From Sphingobium fluviale (GTDB lineage Bacteria; Pseudomonadota; Alphaproteobacteria; Sphingomonadales; Sphingomonadaceae), in contig NZ_SBKP01000004.1 in NCBI RefSeq assembly GCF_004122115.1, positions 1-64,000 on the forward strand: DNA of 64,000 bases, given 5' to 3'. Position 1 is the stretch's first letter. The number at the start of each line of letters is the position of its first letter. Under the pieces are notes generated by a model that saw only the letters and a program-made list of their open reading frames with translations, did not search any database and was not told the origin of the DNA. A program made the position numbers and the translations under genes. Below, piece by piece: positions 1 through 8,788 of this stretch.

Positions 1-51
1 TGCCGGAAAACCCGCCAAAATCGCCATCACAGCCATCATGCGAAAGCTCAT
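1..51 (-). CDS. N-terminal stub of an exported protein, cut by the window edge
   Basis: A minus-strand ATG at 49-51 opens a frame that stays open to the window edge and encodes 17 residues (MSFRMMAVMAILAGFPA). These look like the start of a signal peptide: an early Arg followed by a hydrophobic run. It lies about 170 bases downstream of the alpha/beta hydrolase gene in the same orientation, so it could be a further member of the catabolic operon. The ribosome binding site is weak and nothing else is visible, so product and family are unknown. It may be chance. Confidence 0.3.
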   Translation of the reverse strand, partial: MSFRMMAVMAILAGFPA

Positions 52-221
52 CGTCACCGCAAATGCGCTACTCAGGGCAGATCGTCTCTGGACCACAGCA
101 TGCGCTTGACCATCACGGATACTCTAACGGGAGCAGCACTCTATCTCTGATTGGTACATATCGGGGAGTGCATCAAGTATTTTGGGAAGAATGGAACCAG
201 TATGAGCTTGGGCTTCCAGCT

Positions 222-1367
222 TTAAACCTCAGCGAAGCGGTCGCTGACCCAGTCCGCGATATAGCTTTTCACCGGCTCCATATTGTCCGCTGAGCAGTGT
301 TCCACGCCGCCCTCGCGTTCGGTGAACAGCTTGAAGTCAAGGCGCGGGCTGTTCACCGCCTGATCTCGGCTTTGATACGCATATTCGCGCGGAATCTGCC
401 GGTCGTTCGCGCCGTGGGTGATGAGGTAGGGCACGGTCATCTTGTCCATATGCCCGTTCAGCGTCACCTTGGGCATCAGCGCCATGAAAGCGTCCATATC
501 TCTCTGGCCCCACACCCACATCACATGCTCCCAGTAATGCGGCACCGGGTTTTCGCCCTCGTTTTGCAGGCGGCGGGACTGAAGCTCGCCCCAATTGTGG
601 TTGGCACCCCATGATACGCAGAGCTTGAAGCGCTTGTCATAGATTGCGGCGCGTGGCGCAAAATATCCGCCCAACGACCAGCCCATCATGCCGATACGGC
701 CCTTGTCTACATCGGCGCGCTTTTCCAGCACATCGACGGCGGCCCCGGCCCAAGCCTCGGTATCGTATCGCGCGGGCAGGCCGTTGAGGCGCAGCGCCTC
801 GCCCACGCCCGGCTGATCGATGGCCAGCACATTGATGCCACGCTTCGCAAAGGTGTCGCGGATGGAGAGTGCGATCATCTCCTTCACGCTGTCTAGCCCA
901 TTGCAGAACACCATGGTCGGCAGCGGCCCCTCGCCATCGCCGGGGATAAAGAGGCCGGGAAAGCTCGAACCCTCATAGGGAATCTCGACCCGCTCCCAAC
1001 CAAGTTCGCCTGCCTCAATGCCGCGCATCATCGTATCGAGCATCGTGCGATACATCTGCTGGCGCGGGGCATAGTCGCGCGCCTGCATGCGCTCGGCGGT
1101 GATATAATAAGCCGTTGCTCTCAGATATTTCTCTGCCGCACTCAAGGCGTGCCCCTCAGCTTCGCACTCCTCGCCCAGCACAACGAGATCGTCCGCCATG
1201 CGGCCCCAGCTGTCGAAGAAGGCTGCTGTGCCCTTGTCCGCGCCCTCACGCGCGATCTCGCGCACTTCGTCATTCGCCTTGTCGATCTCACCCATCGACG
1301 CGCCCATGCACAGGCAGATGTTGACGCCGAGGTTCCAGACATAATTTCCAGGGAAAGGTTCGTACAT
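222..1367 (-). CDS. Alpha/beta hydrolase with N-terminal cap, possible C-C bond hydrolase or esterase
   Basis: A 381-residue serine hydrolase. The nucleophile elbow is GWSLGG with Ser231; Asp322 (HGANDRQ) and His357 (GGVEHCS) complete a plausible triad. The first ~125 residues are a helical cap-like region before the beta-sheet core starts near 126. This layout matches FrsA/2,6-dihydroxypseudooxynicotine-hydrolase-type proteins, a family in which at least one member cleaves a carbon-carbon bond, but the substrate cannot be told from sequence. The ATG at 1367 was chosen because AGAGAG lies just upstream; the open frame extends further into the preceding gene without a better start. It begins 23 bases after the SMP-30 gene ends and is a late gene of the catabolic operon, where it could hydrolyse a ring-cleavage product or an ester. 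Confidence 0.85.
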   Translation of the reverse strand: MYEPFPGNYVWNLGVNICLCMGASMGEIDKANDEVREIAREGADKGTAAFFDSWGRMADDLVVLGEECEAEGHALSAAEKYLRATAYYITAERMQARDYAPRQQMYRTMLDTMMRGIEAGELGWERVEIPYEGSSFPGLFIPGDGEGPLPTMVFCNGLDSVKEMIALSIRDTFAKRGINVLAIDQPGVGEALRLNGLPARYDTEAWAGAAVDVLEKRADVDKGRIGMMGWSLGGYFAPRAAIYDKRFKLCVSWGANHNWGELQSRRLQNEGENPVPHYWEHVMWVWGQRDMDAFMALMPKVTLNGHMDKMTVPYLITHGANDRQIPREYAYQSRDQAVNSPRLDFKLFTEREGGVEHCSADNMEPVKSYIADWVSDRFAEV

Positions 1368-1390
1368 ATATACTCTCTTGCGGAGGGAGG

Positions 1391-2434
1391 TTAATCTGCG
1401 GACACGGATTCCTTCCAGTGGACCATCGGCAGACCGGCCACGGGGCTTGCGAAGGATGGGATATTGGAAGACCGCAGGCCGCCGAGATACACGGTGGAAA
1501 GGTCCGGCCCGCCAAAGGTGATGCTCGCCAGCCAGGGGCAGATGGTGCCGCCGCACGCCATCAGCGTATCGAAGCTGACCGGCTTGCCCGAGACGAACTC
1601 CGCCTCGAAACGGGCGGTGGCGGCAGGATCGCCGTCATTTAGCAATTCGATCAGGTCACCCTCTGGAGCAATCGCCACCAGCCGGTCGGCGAAGATCATG
1701 GTTGCCCAGAGATTGCCGAATGCATCGAAAGCGATGCCGTCGATCACGCCGTCACCAAGGCTGGACGGGCCATAGACTTCCCGGTCGGTCAATGACCCGT
1801 CCGGCTGGACCCGCAGGCGCGAGACTCGTTTGCCGGAGGTTTCCGCGACATAAAGCCACTCTTCCTTCGCATCGAGCCGGATTTCGTTGGTGAAATGAAA
1901 GCCGTCCGCAACGATGCGGGCACCGCGCTCGTCGATCAGACAGATATATCCGTCTGCCAGTGACGGTGTAATGGCATCGCTCCACGGATTGATCTGCGTC
2001 GAGATCGTCACCCACAGGCGGTCCTTGCTGTCACGCAGCACGAAATTGACCTTACCCATCGGCTTGCCGTCGATGCTGTCCGCGATCACGCGGGTCTGTC
2101 CCTCGCGCGTCATAATTTCCAGTCGGTCGGTTCCAAAGTTGGCGATCAGGATGTCGCCATTGCGGGCAAACGCCAGGCCGTTGGGCAGAGTGCCGGAGAG
2201 CAGGCTCCCCGCAGCATCCGTCTTGACGTCGAAATGCGGGTCGGCCTGCTGTACGACTAGCTGCTGCTTGCCGTCCGCCGCTATGCGCATTACCCCGCCG
2301 CGCGCATCGGCGCTCCAGAGCGTGCCATCGCGCTCCGCGAGGATACACTCTGGGCGTTGCAGATCCCTGCCAACCGTGCGGATAGCCAGCGGATCAACGC
2401 GCCAGTCGCGCAGCGGATTATATGGCCGCGCCAT
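1391..2434 (-). CDS. SMP-30/gluconolactonase/LRE family lactonase
   Basis: A 347-residue six-bladed beta-propeller of the SMP-30 family, which hydrolyses lactones using one divalent metal ion. Blade motifs are visible as repeated DG-x-LW and NG-x-A segments (DGTLWSAD near residue 36, FGNLWATM further on). Glu29 in PECILAE is at the usual position of the first metal ligand. Its start overlaps the end of the cyclase gene by 17 bases, so the two are probably translationally coupled. In an aromatic pathway it could open a lactone formed after ring cleavage, but that is inference. Family assignment is firm; substrate is unknown. Confidence 0.88.
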   Translation of the reverse strand: MARPYNPLRDWRVDPLAIRTVGRDLQRPECILAERDGTLWSADARGGVMRIAADGKQQLVVQQADPHFDVKTDAAGSLLSGTLPNGLAFARNGDILIANFGTDRLEIMTREGQTRVIADSIDGKPMGKVNFVLRDSKDRLWVTISTQINPWSDAITPSLADGYICLIDERGARIVADGFHFTNEIRLDAKEEWLYVAETSGKRVSRLRVQPDGSLTDREVYGPSSLGDGVIDGIAFDAFGNLWATMIFADRLVAIAPEGDLIELLNDGDPAATARFEAEFVSGKPVSFDTLMACGGTICPWLASITFGGPDLSTVYLGGLRSSNIPSFASPVAGLPMVHWKESVSAD

Positions 2435-3227
2435 CCGGCTCCTCGATGATAGCGACGGCCCGCGTCCATCCGGCGGAGGCAGCGCGGATTTTCATGGGGA
2501 AGCAGGCGATGGTAAAGCCGGTGGCGGGTAGTACTTCCAGATTATGCAGCTTTTCGAGGTGGCAATAGCCGATATCGCGGCCGGCCTTGTGGCCTTCCCA
2601 GATCAGCCCGGCGTTGCCTGTCTCAAGATATTTCTCCTTGGTGTAGACGAACGGCGCGTCCCAGCTCCAGCCGTCGGTGCCGGTGAGGCGCACGCCGCGC
2701 TCCAGCAGATACATCGTCGCCTCATAGCCCATGCCGCAGCCGGCGGTGACATAATCGTCCTGCCCATAGCGCTGGCCCGCCGCCGTGTTGACGATGACAA
2801 TTTCGAGCGGCGAGAGGGCATGGCCGATGCGAGAAAGTTCCGCCTCGACATCCTTCGCAGTGACGACATAGCCATCGTCGAAATGCCGGAAATCGAGCTT
2901 GACGCCGGGCTGGAAGCACCAGTCGAGCGGCACTTCGTCGATGGTGATTGCGCGCTCGCCCCCCTCTTTCATAGTGGCGTTCATCGTCGAGGCGAAATGA
3001 TAGGGCGCGTCGAGATGAGTCCCGTTGTGCGTGATGAGCTCGATCCGCTCGATCGCCCAGGCCTCTTCATCGGGCAGATCTTCCGGCTTCAGACCTGGAA
3101 AGAAGCCTGCCAGTTCGGGGACGGACATCTTGTGGTCGATATAGTCGATTCTAGGCCGGAACGGCGGCGGATCGGAGATCACGTCGTTTTCCAGATAGAT
3201 GGAGAGATCGATAATCTGCCGTGCCAT
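2418..3227 (-). CDS. Cyclase family metal hydrolase (kynurenine-formamidase-like fold)
   Basis: A 269-residue member of the cyclase/KynB family. The defining metal motif HNGTHLDAPYH lies at residues 67-77, with His67, His71, Asp73 and His77 as likely Zn or Mn ligands. The family includes arylformamidases, isatin hydrolases and polyketide cyclases, all acting on amide, lactam or lactone carbonyls. The length is at the upper end for the family. It starts 3 bases after the BKACE gene ends and overlaps the SMP-30 gene, so it sits in the middle of a co-translated operon. The exact reaction is not predictable; hydrolysis of a cyclic or amide intermediate is the best guess. Confidence 0.88.
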   Translation of the reverse strand: MARQIIDLSIYLENDVISDPPPFRPRIDYIDHKMSVPELAGFFPGLKPEDLPDEEAWAIERIELITHNGTHLDAPYHFASTMNATMKEGGERAITIDEVPLDWCFQPGVKLDFRHFDDGYVVTAKDVEAELSRIGHALSPLEIVIVNTAAGQRYGQDDYVTAGCGMGYEATMYLLERGVRLTGTDGWSWDAPFVYTKEKYLETGNAGLIWEGHKAGRDIGYCHLEKLHNLEVLPATGFTIACFPMKIRAASAGWTRAVAIIEEPDGAAI

Positions 3228-3230
3228 GAT

Positions 3231-4157
3231 TCAGAACTCGACCCTGTCGCCGCCTTTAAGGCCGAGGATGGCGCGGGCTTCCTCTGGTGTGGCGGGTTCG
3301 TGGCCCATTTCGGCGAGGATGCGCTTGATTTTCTCGACCTGTTGCGCGTTCGATGCGGCGAGTACGCCCCGCTCGATGAACAGGCTGTCTTCCAGCCCCA
3401 CCCGCACATGCCCGCCCAATAGTGCCGCCTGGTTGAGAAACGGCATCTGGTGACGCCCGGCGGCGAGCACAGACCATTGATAGCTGTCCTTCCCGAACAG
3501 GCGGTCGCAGGTCTGCTTCATGAACATCAGATTGTCGAGATCGGCGCCGATGCCGCCCAATATACCGAACACCATCTGCACGAAGAAGCCGGGCTTGATG
3601 AGGCCACGGTCGAGGAAGTGGGCGAGGTTGTAGAGATGGCCGACATCATAGCATTCATGCTCGAAGCGCGTGCCCGCCTCCGAAAGTGTTTCGAGGATAG
3701 TGGCGATGTCGCGAAAGGTATTCTTGAAGATGAACTCGTCCGACCCTTCGACATAATCCTTCTCCCACGCGTGCTTCCAGCTCTTGATGCGCGCAGCCGC
3801 AGGGAAGAAGGCGAAATTGATCGATCCCATGTTGAGCGAGCACAGCTCCGGCTTGAAACGCACTGCGGCTGCCAGCCGCTCCTGCACGCTCATCGTCACC
3901 GCGCCGCCCGTGGTGATGTTGACCACAGCGTCTGTCGCCTGCTTGATGACGGGCAGGAAACGCGCGTAAACATCCGGGTCGCCGGTCGGCCGTCCATCCT
4001 CCGGCATCCGCGCATGCAGGTGCAATATCGCAGCCCCCGCGGCCGCCGCATCGATCGCCTGTGACGCTATCTCCTCTGGCGTTACCGGCAACGCATCCGA
4101 CATGCTAGGAACATGCGCGCTGCCCGTAATCGCGCACGATATAATGATCTTGGCCAT
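3231..4157 (-). CDS. Beta-keto acid cleavage enzyme (BKACE, DUF849)
   Basis: A 308-residue TIM-barrel of the BKACE family. Known members condense a beta-keto acid with acetyl-CoA to give acetoacetate and a new acyl-CoA. The metal-binding HLHAR motif is at residues 46-50, the same positions as in the characterised Kce enzyme; the TGS loop near residue 12 and ITTGG at 81-85 are also typical. Start support is AGAGGAA about 9 bases upstream of the ATG. It lies 13 bases after the FAD monooxygenase and 3 bases before the cyclase. In this operon it would release a CoA thioester from a beta-keto acid made downstream of ring cleavage. Confidence 0.9.
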   Translation of the reverse strand: MAKIIISCAITGSAHVPSMSDALPVTPEEIASQAIDAAAAGAAILHLHARMPEDGRPTGDPDVYARFLPVIKQATDAVVNITTGGAVTMSVQERLAAAVRFKPELCSLNMGSINFAFFPAAARIKSWKHAWEKDYVEGSDEFIFKNTFRDIATILETLSEAGTRFEHECYDVGHLYNLAHFLDRGLIKPGFFVQMVFGILGGIGADLDNLMFMKQTCDRLFGKDSYQWSVLAAGRHQMPFLNQAALLGGHVRVGLEDSLFIERGVLAASNAQQVEKIKRILAEMGHEPATPEEARAILGLKGGDRVEF

Positions 4158-4170
4158 CGGCGTGTTCCTC

Positions 4171-5310
4171 TTAATAGCCTGCCATCAGGGCGGTGGTCGC
4201 GCGGTGCAGCAGCCCGCCTTGATCGGCATCGGGATTGTGGATGCCGCGCCACTCTTCCATTTCCCAGGTGGCAAGCTGGGTCGAGCAATCGACCACATAC
4301 TTCACGCGGTCGAAACGCCGCTGCATGAACTCCTGCTGGGCGCTTTCCAGCGTGCCATGCGCACCCAGCAGTTCCGCGAGCAGCACCGCATCTTCCACCG
4401 CCATCGCTGCGCCCTGAGCGAGGTGGGGCGTGGTTGTATGCGCGGCGTCACCCGCCAGCATGATCCTTCCCTTGTACCATGGCTCACTGACCAGCATGTT
4501 CATCATCGGCCGGTACACAACGCCTGCCGGATCGACGATGTCCTGCTTCAGCCGCTCTACCAGCCCACCATAGCCCTTGAGGCGGGCCTGCATTTCCATG
4601 GCGATATCCGGGCCTTCATACCATGTGCCGTCCTTTTCAGCGGTGACGATGAACATGTACATCAGCGTGGGCGAGAGCGGCACAAGTCCCACTTTGGTGT
4701 CAGGCCCGAAAAAGACCATACCATTGTCCATTTCCGCCGGTCGCGCGAAATTATAGCGCCAGACGCCCTGCCCGGTGAACTTGGGCACATAGGCGTCACC
4801 GAACAGCCGATGGCGCGTGGGCGAAAACACGCCCTCATAGCCGACAACCAGATCATAGCGACCCGTTGTGGCATCGCTGAAGCTGACATTTACGCCCGCC
4901 CCGTCGTCATGCATATCCGCCACGGTCGTGCCGAGGCGGATGGCGACGCCAACGTCCTGCGCGCCCTTGACGAGTACGTCATGCAGCTTGGGCCGGGTGA
5001 TTCCGTTATTCGGGGGGAGATGCGGCGCCGCTGCCCGCGTTCCGGGTGGGTCGGCCAGCACATGTCCCTGCGCATCGTGGATGCGCCAGCTCTCAAATGC
5101 TCCGCCCAGATCCAGGCATGGCTGGGCCAGGCCGATCCTGTCCATTGCGCGTAGGAAATTATTGGGCTGGATGATGCCGACGCCATAGACCGTCCATCTC
5201 GGCTCTTTTTCTATCAGGTCGGCCTCAATCCCCTGCAGCCGGAGCGCCCGCGCCGCGACCAGTCCGCCGATCCCTCCACCAACGATCAGGACCTTCGAAA
5301 CCGCAGCCAT
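4171..5310 (-). CDS. FAD-dependent aromatic-ring monooxygenase (PHBH fold)
   Basis: A 379-residue flavoprotein hydroxylase. The dinucleotide-binding motif GGGIGG is at 11-16, and GDAAHTTTPHLAQGAAMAVED near residue 285 is the second FAD-contacting motif. The internal DG motif, usually ADGxxS, reads GYEGVFSPTR, so the acidic residue is Glu rather than Asp. The best start is the ATG at 5310, which shares one base with the stop codon of the upstream dioxygenase gene (TGATG); a longer frame to 5367 would overlap that gene. Enzymes of this class hydroxylate phenols and related rings with NAD(P)H and oxygen, preparing a diol for the adjacent extradiol-type dioxygenase. The substrate is unknown. Confidence 0.9.
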   Translation of the reverse strand: MAAVSKVLIVGGGIGGLVAARALRLQGIEADLIEKEPRWTVYGVGIIQPNNFLRAMDRIGLAQPCLDLGGAFESWRIHDAQGHVLADPPGTRAAAPHLPPNNGITRPKLHDVLVKGAQDVGVAIRLGTTVADMHDDGAGVNVSFSDATTGRYDLVVGYEGVFSPTRHRLFGDAYVPKFTGQGVWRYNFARPAEMDNGMVFFGPDTKVGLVPLSPTLMYMFIVTAEKDGTWYEGPDIAMEMQARLKGYGGLVERLKQDIVDPAGVVYRPMMNMLVSEPWYKGRIMLAGDAAHTTTPHLAQGAAMAVEDAVLLAELLGAHGTLESAQQEFMQRRFDRVKYVVDCSTQLATWEMEEWRGIHNPDADQGGLLHRATTALMAGY

Positions 5311-6302
5311 CAATGATCTCCCGTCGTGCTGTTGCCAGCGGTTTGGGTGATGTAGCGGAAGTTCCAATCCGGCTCCTGCGCCAGAAACGGCGGCAGATTA
5401 TGTGTAAAGGTTGCGAACCCGAAGAGCGGATTGATCCAGTCGCGCGGAACCCAGTTATCATCGAGATAATCGGAATCCGTGCCATACTCCGCCTCTCCCC
5501 CGGCGGGGCAGGGCAGGTAATAGAACAGGGCGGAATCGATCCTGTGCCGCCCCAGACCAAGATGGGAAGGATCCCACCCCTTGCGGGTCATATAATTTGC
5601 GCCCGTCATCATCTCGTCGATATCCTCAACGCCGAAATTGGTGTGATGAAAGCGGAGCGTCCCATCCAAGCCGGGAAAGGGAGCGTTGGCGTTGATCAGG
5701 AAAAGATTGTGGTGATTGCAGGAGCCATCCGCCCTCAGATACATGCCGAAACCGCGCTGATGATCGGAGAGCCGGAAGTTCAGGGTATCCCGCATGAACT
5801 TGTAGCCCGCTTCATAGTCCGGGATCGCCCAGACGACATGATTGATGACCTTGGGGCGTGCGCGCTCGCGCCATTTGCGGTGCTGGTTCAGTCGGTTGAC
5901 CAGGCCCGGCGCGTTGACAGGATCGGGAGCGTAAACCACCGGATGCCCCTGGAAGACCCGTAGGGCCATCGGGACGCCGAAGGGGGTCAGAAAGGAGACG
6001 GTGCCATCTCCGCCACGTGTGACATCGACGACATTTTTCAGTGCCTTCGCCATGGCATCAAGTGACCGCTCGCTATCCACGCCCCAGGTGACCTGACAAA
6101 CGCCATCGCCAGACATATCGCTTTCCGGCAGCAAAGGATCGTCCCTGTGACGGATCATAAGCCTTGATCCCCCGGCGAGCTCGAACAGGCTCAACGTTCC
6201 CGTCTCTTCCTTTAGGGGCAGGCCGAAATCGGAAAAATAGCGCGTACAGAGATCAATATCTCCTACGCGATAGAGCAGCGATTCTATGCCTGTTATCGGC
6301 AT
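5310..6302 (-). CDS. VOC-superfamily extradiol-type ring-cleavage dioxygenase
   Basis: A 330-residue two-domain vicinal oxygen chelate protein, the size of type I extradiol dioxygenases. The C-terminal domain carries a plausible 2-His-1-carboxylate iron site: His155 (NHVVW), His219 or His220 (RFHHTNFG) and Glu272 (GGEAEYGTD). The spacing is close to that of BphC (His146, His210, Glu260). The start has GGAG 8-9 bases upstream. It is the first gene after a strong hairpin that separates it from the TonB receptor. It should cleave the catechol-like product of the neighbouring monooxygenase. A non-cleaving VOC enzyme is possible, but the metal ligands argue for catalysis. Confidence 0.82.
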   Translation of the reverse strand: MPITGIESLLYRVGDIDLCTRYFSDFGLPLKEETGTLSLFELAGGSRLMIRHRDDPLLPESDMSGDGVCQVTWGVDSERSLDAMAKALKNVVDVTRGGDGTVSFLTPFGVPMALRVFQGHPVVYAPDPVNAPGLVNRLNQHRKWRERARPKVINHVVWAIPDYEAGYKFMRDTLNFRLSDHQRGFGMYLRADGSCNHHNLFLINANAPFPGLDGTLRFHHTNFGVEDIDEMMTGANYMTRKGWDPSHLGLGRHRIDSALFYYLPCPAGGEAEYGTDSDYLDDNWVPRDWINPLFGFATFTHNLPPFLAQEPDWNFRYITQTAGNSTTGDH

Positions 6303-6328
6303 TTTCAGTCTCCGTTATTTTCTTAGTC

Positions 6329-6357
6329 TTGGGGCGCCAGCTAAACCGGCGCCCCAA
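6329..6357 (-). terminator. 10-bp stem hairpin after the TonB receptor gene
   Basis: A perfect inverted repeat TTGGGGCGCC / GGCGCCCCAA with a 9-base loop lies 3 bases beyond the receptor stop codon and 27 bases before the dioxygenase start. There is no run of U after it on the minus strand, so it may only partly terminate or may stabilise the receptor mRNA. Confidence 0.55.
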
Positions 6358-6359
6358 CT

Positions 6360-8684
6360 TCAGAATTCAAAGCCGGCACGCACGCCATAGGTGCGCGGCG
6401 GCCGCAGGATATTGAAGACGGCCGGATAGACCGGGCGTAGGCTTGTGCCAGCATAGATCGTCTCATCCTCGATATTGTTGACGAAGCCGGTGACAGACCA
6501 TTTGCCCTCCTTGCCCTTCAAAGTGAGGTAGAGGTCCGAAGTCATGTAGCTGCCCTGCCGCTCCTCCGGCAGATAGTCGATCGCGAGGAAACGGCTGGAT
6601 TCGATCTTGGTGCGCGCACCCAGCACAAGATCCATCTCGCCAACCGGCACGACATGCTCATACCCCAAAGTGGCGCTCCATTTCGGCGTGTTGATCTGCG
6701 ACTTTCCGGAGCAGTTGACGAGGAACGCCGACTGCCCTGGTGGGGCCGGAACCGCCGGGTTGACCGACGTAGCGCAGGTGGTGCGAGGAGCGGTGGCGCC
6801 GATCGCGGTGAAGCTGAAATTCGTGTACTTTGCGTTGAGATACTGCACATTCGCCATGAAAGTGCCTTGGCGGCTGAGCTGAACGCTGAGCTCGACTTCC
6901 GCCCCATAGATGCGCGATTTACCAGCATTAGTCGTTTTCAGGCCGGAGCCTGTCACAGGGTTGCCCTGCGCATTGAGATTACGCGTCGAGCCGATGAAGT
7001 TGATCTGCTGGTCGTTGTAATCCCAGTAGAAGCCCTCGAAATTGAGCTTCATCCGATTGCCGAAAAAGCTGTTCTTGCTGCCGAGTGTATAGGCAGTGAT
7101 CTTTTCCGGCGAGAATGTGTTGTCCAGCGCCGCGATATAGAAACCGCCCGATTTGAAACCAGTCGCGACATTGGCATAAAGCAGGTTCCGCGGGGTGACA
7201 TCCCATTCGATACCGCCCTTCCAGGTAACCTTCTCAAAGGTCTTGGCTGCGGGGGACACACGAACGGGCGCTACCGCGTTGTTGAACGGATCGACGGGTA
7301 CTCCCGCAAAAATGCCGGTCTGGGTTAGGGCAATGGCGGTCTTTTTGCGTTCGTGGCTGTAGCGGACGCCAGCGAGCAGGCGGAAATCGGGGATCACCTC
7401 ATAGGTCGCCTGACCGAAAAGCGCCGCGCTCCTGTTATCAAGGTCTACCGCGAACTTGGTGCTCAGCACCTGCCCCTGGACGAAGTGATTGAAGCTGCTC
7501 TGGTCTTCATCGAAATAATACCCGCCCACCACATATTTGAGCGGGCCGTCTCCATTTGAAGATAGCCGAACCTCAAGACTCTTCTGTTTAGCCGTTTCGG
7601 TGACACGGCCATAATATCCGCCATTATAGGTCAGATAATCAGGGCGGCTGTCGCGATAGGCGGGCACGACCGTGAGCGTGGCGAAGTCAAGGTCGACATC
7701 AATATTGGCTGAAATGCCCCAGACGTCGTTGTCGTTGAAACCATCGTTCCTTGCCAGCAGAATACCGTTGAGCGTGGGGCTGACGATTTTGACGGGCGGC
7801 GGCAGAAACGGGTTCGCCAAAATGGCGCCCAACAGCGCGGATGTGCTGCGCGGATCGGAATTGCCGATGCGGTCGTCAACGGGAGGCGCGGAAGGCGCAA
7901 ACTGCGAAGGCACGAGAACGCCACCGGTGCCTTTGCCGCCCTGATGAAAATAGTCTGCCACCAGTGTTGCGCTGACCGCGCCCTGCTCTAGCCGGAACGA
8001 CCCGCGCAGCGCTTGACCATTCTCATCGTCATAGCCATCGGAGAGATAACCATCCCGGTTTGCAACTTGGCCCGCAAGACGAAAGGCCGCATTTTCTCCC
8101 ACAGGAAGATTGACTGCTGCCTGGGCGCGGATCGCGTTATAATTGCCATATTCGAGATTGATGGACCCGCCGAAATGACCAAGCTTTGGCTTGGTGGGAA
8201 TGACGTTGATAGCGCCGCCGGTCGCGTTGCGCCCATATAAGGTGCCCTGAGGCCCCTTCAGCACCTCGACACGCTCCAGATCATAGAAGGAGCCCAGCAA
8301 TGCGGCCGGGCGCGCGATATAGACCTGGTTGAAGTTGAAGGCGACCGGGTTTTCCGTGAACGCGTTGCCGACAAGGCTGCCAACGCCGCGCAGATAGAAG
8401 CCCACAGATGCGCCCGTTGCCGGTTGCACAATCAGCGACGGCACGAGTTTCGTGAGACCGGTGACATCGGCGACACCTGCCTTGCTCAGATCTTCTGCAC
8501 TCACAGCGGCAACCGCCAGTGCTGTCCGTTGCAAACTCTCTTCGCGCCTTTGCGCTGTTACGATGATTTCTACGATTCCTCCGCTCTCAGCGGCTGGAGA
8601 TTGGTTTTCTGACTGCGCATGCGCGATACCTACGCTCGTGCCAAGCGCACTGGCCAACAACAATTTGTGAAATAATGAATTCAT
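6360..8684 (-). CDS. TonB-dependent outer-membrane receptor
   Basis: A 774-residue TonB-dependent receptor with an N-terminal signal peptide (LLLASALGTSVGIAHAQ). It has a TonB-box-like IVEIIVTAQRREES segment, a plug domain with LERVEVLKGPQGTLYGRNATGG, and a beta-barrel ending in the C-terminal aromatic residue Phe (RAGFEF). The ATG at 8684 was chosen over an upstream ATG because GGAGGGG lies directly upstream and the signal peptide begins there. It imports a ligand across the outer membrane using TonB energy. Sphingomonads often use such receptors for aromatic or plant-derived substrates, and its position ahead of the catabolic operon suggests it takes up that pathway's substrate rather than a siderophore. 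This is inference. Confidence 0.93.
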   Translation of the reverse strand: MNSLFHKLLLASALGTSVGIAHAQSENQSPAAESGGIVEIIVTAQRREESLQRTALAVAAVSAEDLSKAGVADVTGLTKLVPSLIVQPATGASVGFYLRGVGSLVGNAFTENPVAFNFNQVYIARPAALLGSFYDLERVEVLKGPQGTLYGRNATGGAINVIPTKPKLGHFGGSINLEYGNYNAIRAQAAVNLPVGENAAFRLAGQVANRDGYLSDGYDDENGQALRGSFRLEQGAVSATLVADYFHQGGKGTGGVLVPSQFAPSAPPVDDRIGNSDPRSTSALLGAILANPFLPPPVKIVSPTLNGILLARNDGFNDNDVWGISANIDVDLDFATLTVVPAYRDSRPDYLTYNGGYYGRVTETAKQKSLEVRLSSNGDGPLKYVVGGYYFDEDQSSFNHFVQGQVLSTKFAVDLDNRSAALFGQATYEVIPDFRLLAGVRYSHERKKTAIALTQTGIFAGVPVDPFNNAVAPVRVSPAAKTFEKVTWKGGIEWDVTPRNLLYANVATGFKSGGFYIAALDNTFSPEKITAYTLGSKNSFFGNRMKLNFEGFYWDYNDQQINFIGSTRNLNAQGNPVTGSGLKTTNAGKSRIYGAEVELSVQLSRQGTFMANVQYLNAKYTNFSFTAIGATAPRTTCATSVNPAVPAPPGQSAFLVNCSGKSQINTPKWSATLGYEHVVPVGEMDLVLGARTKIESSRFLAIDYLPEERQGSYMTSDLYLTLKGKEGKWSVTGFVNNIEDETIYAGTSLRPVYPAVFNILRPPRTYGVRAGFEF

Positions 8685-8751
8685 GTTCCCCTCCGACACA
8701 TTCTCGTGTTCTGTCGTGGAAGGTGACATGCCTCGTGCTAGTCGAAAAACA

Positions 8752-8788
8752 CTATCGATAGATGCCTACTACAAACTCTATTTGTAGT
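8752..8788. promoter_or_regulatory. Two palindromes in the receptor promoter / LysR 3' end
   Basis: CTATCGATAG is a perfect palindrome at 8752-8761. ACTACAAA and TTTGTAGT (8768-8775, 8781-8788) form a perfect 8-bp inverted repeat around a 5-base loop that spans the stop codon of the LysR gene. They may be a terminator for the regulator, operator sites for the receptor gene, or both. Confidence 0.4.

Noticed and set aside
63-293. Plus-strand 76-codon open frame near the left edge
   Set aside because: It overlaps the 3' end of the hydrolase gene, has no ribosome binding site or recognisable features, and all neighbours are on the minus strand.
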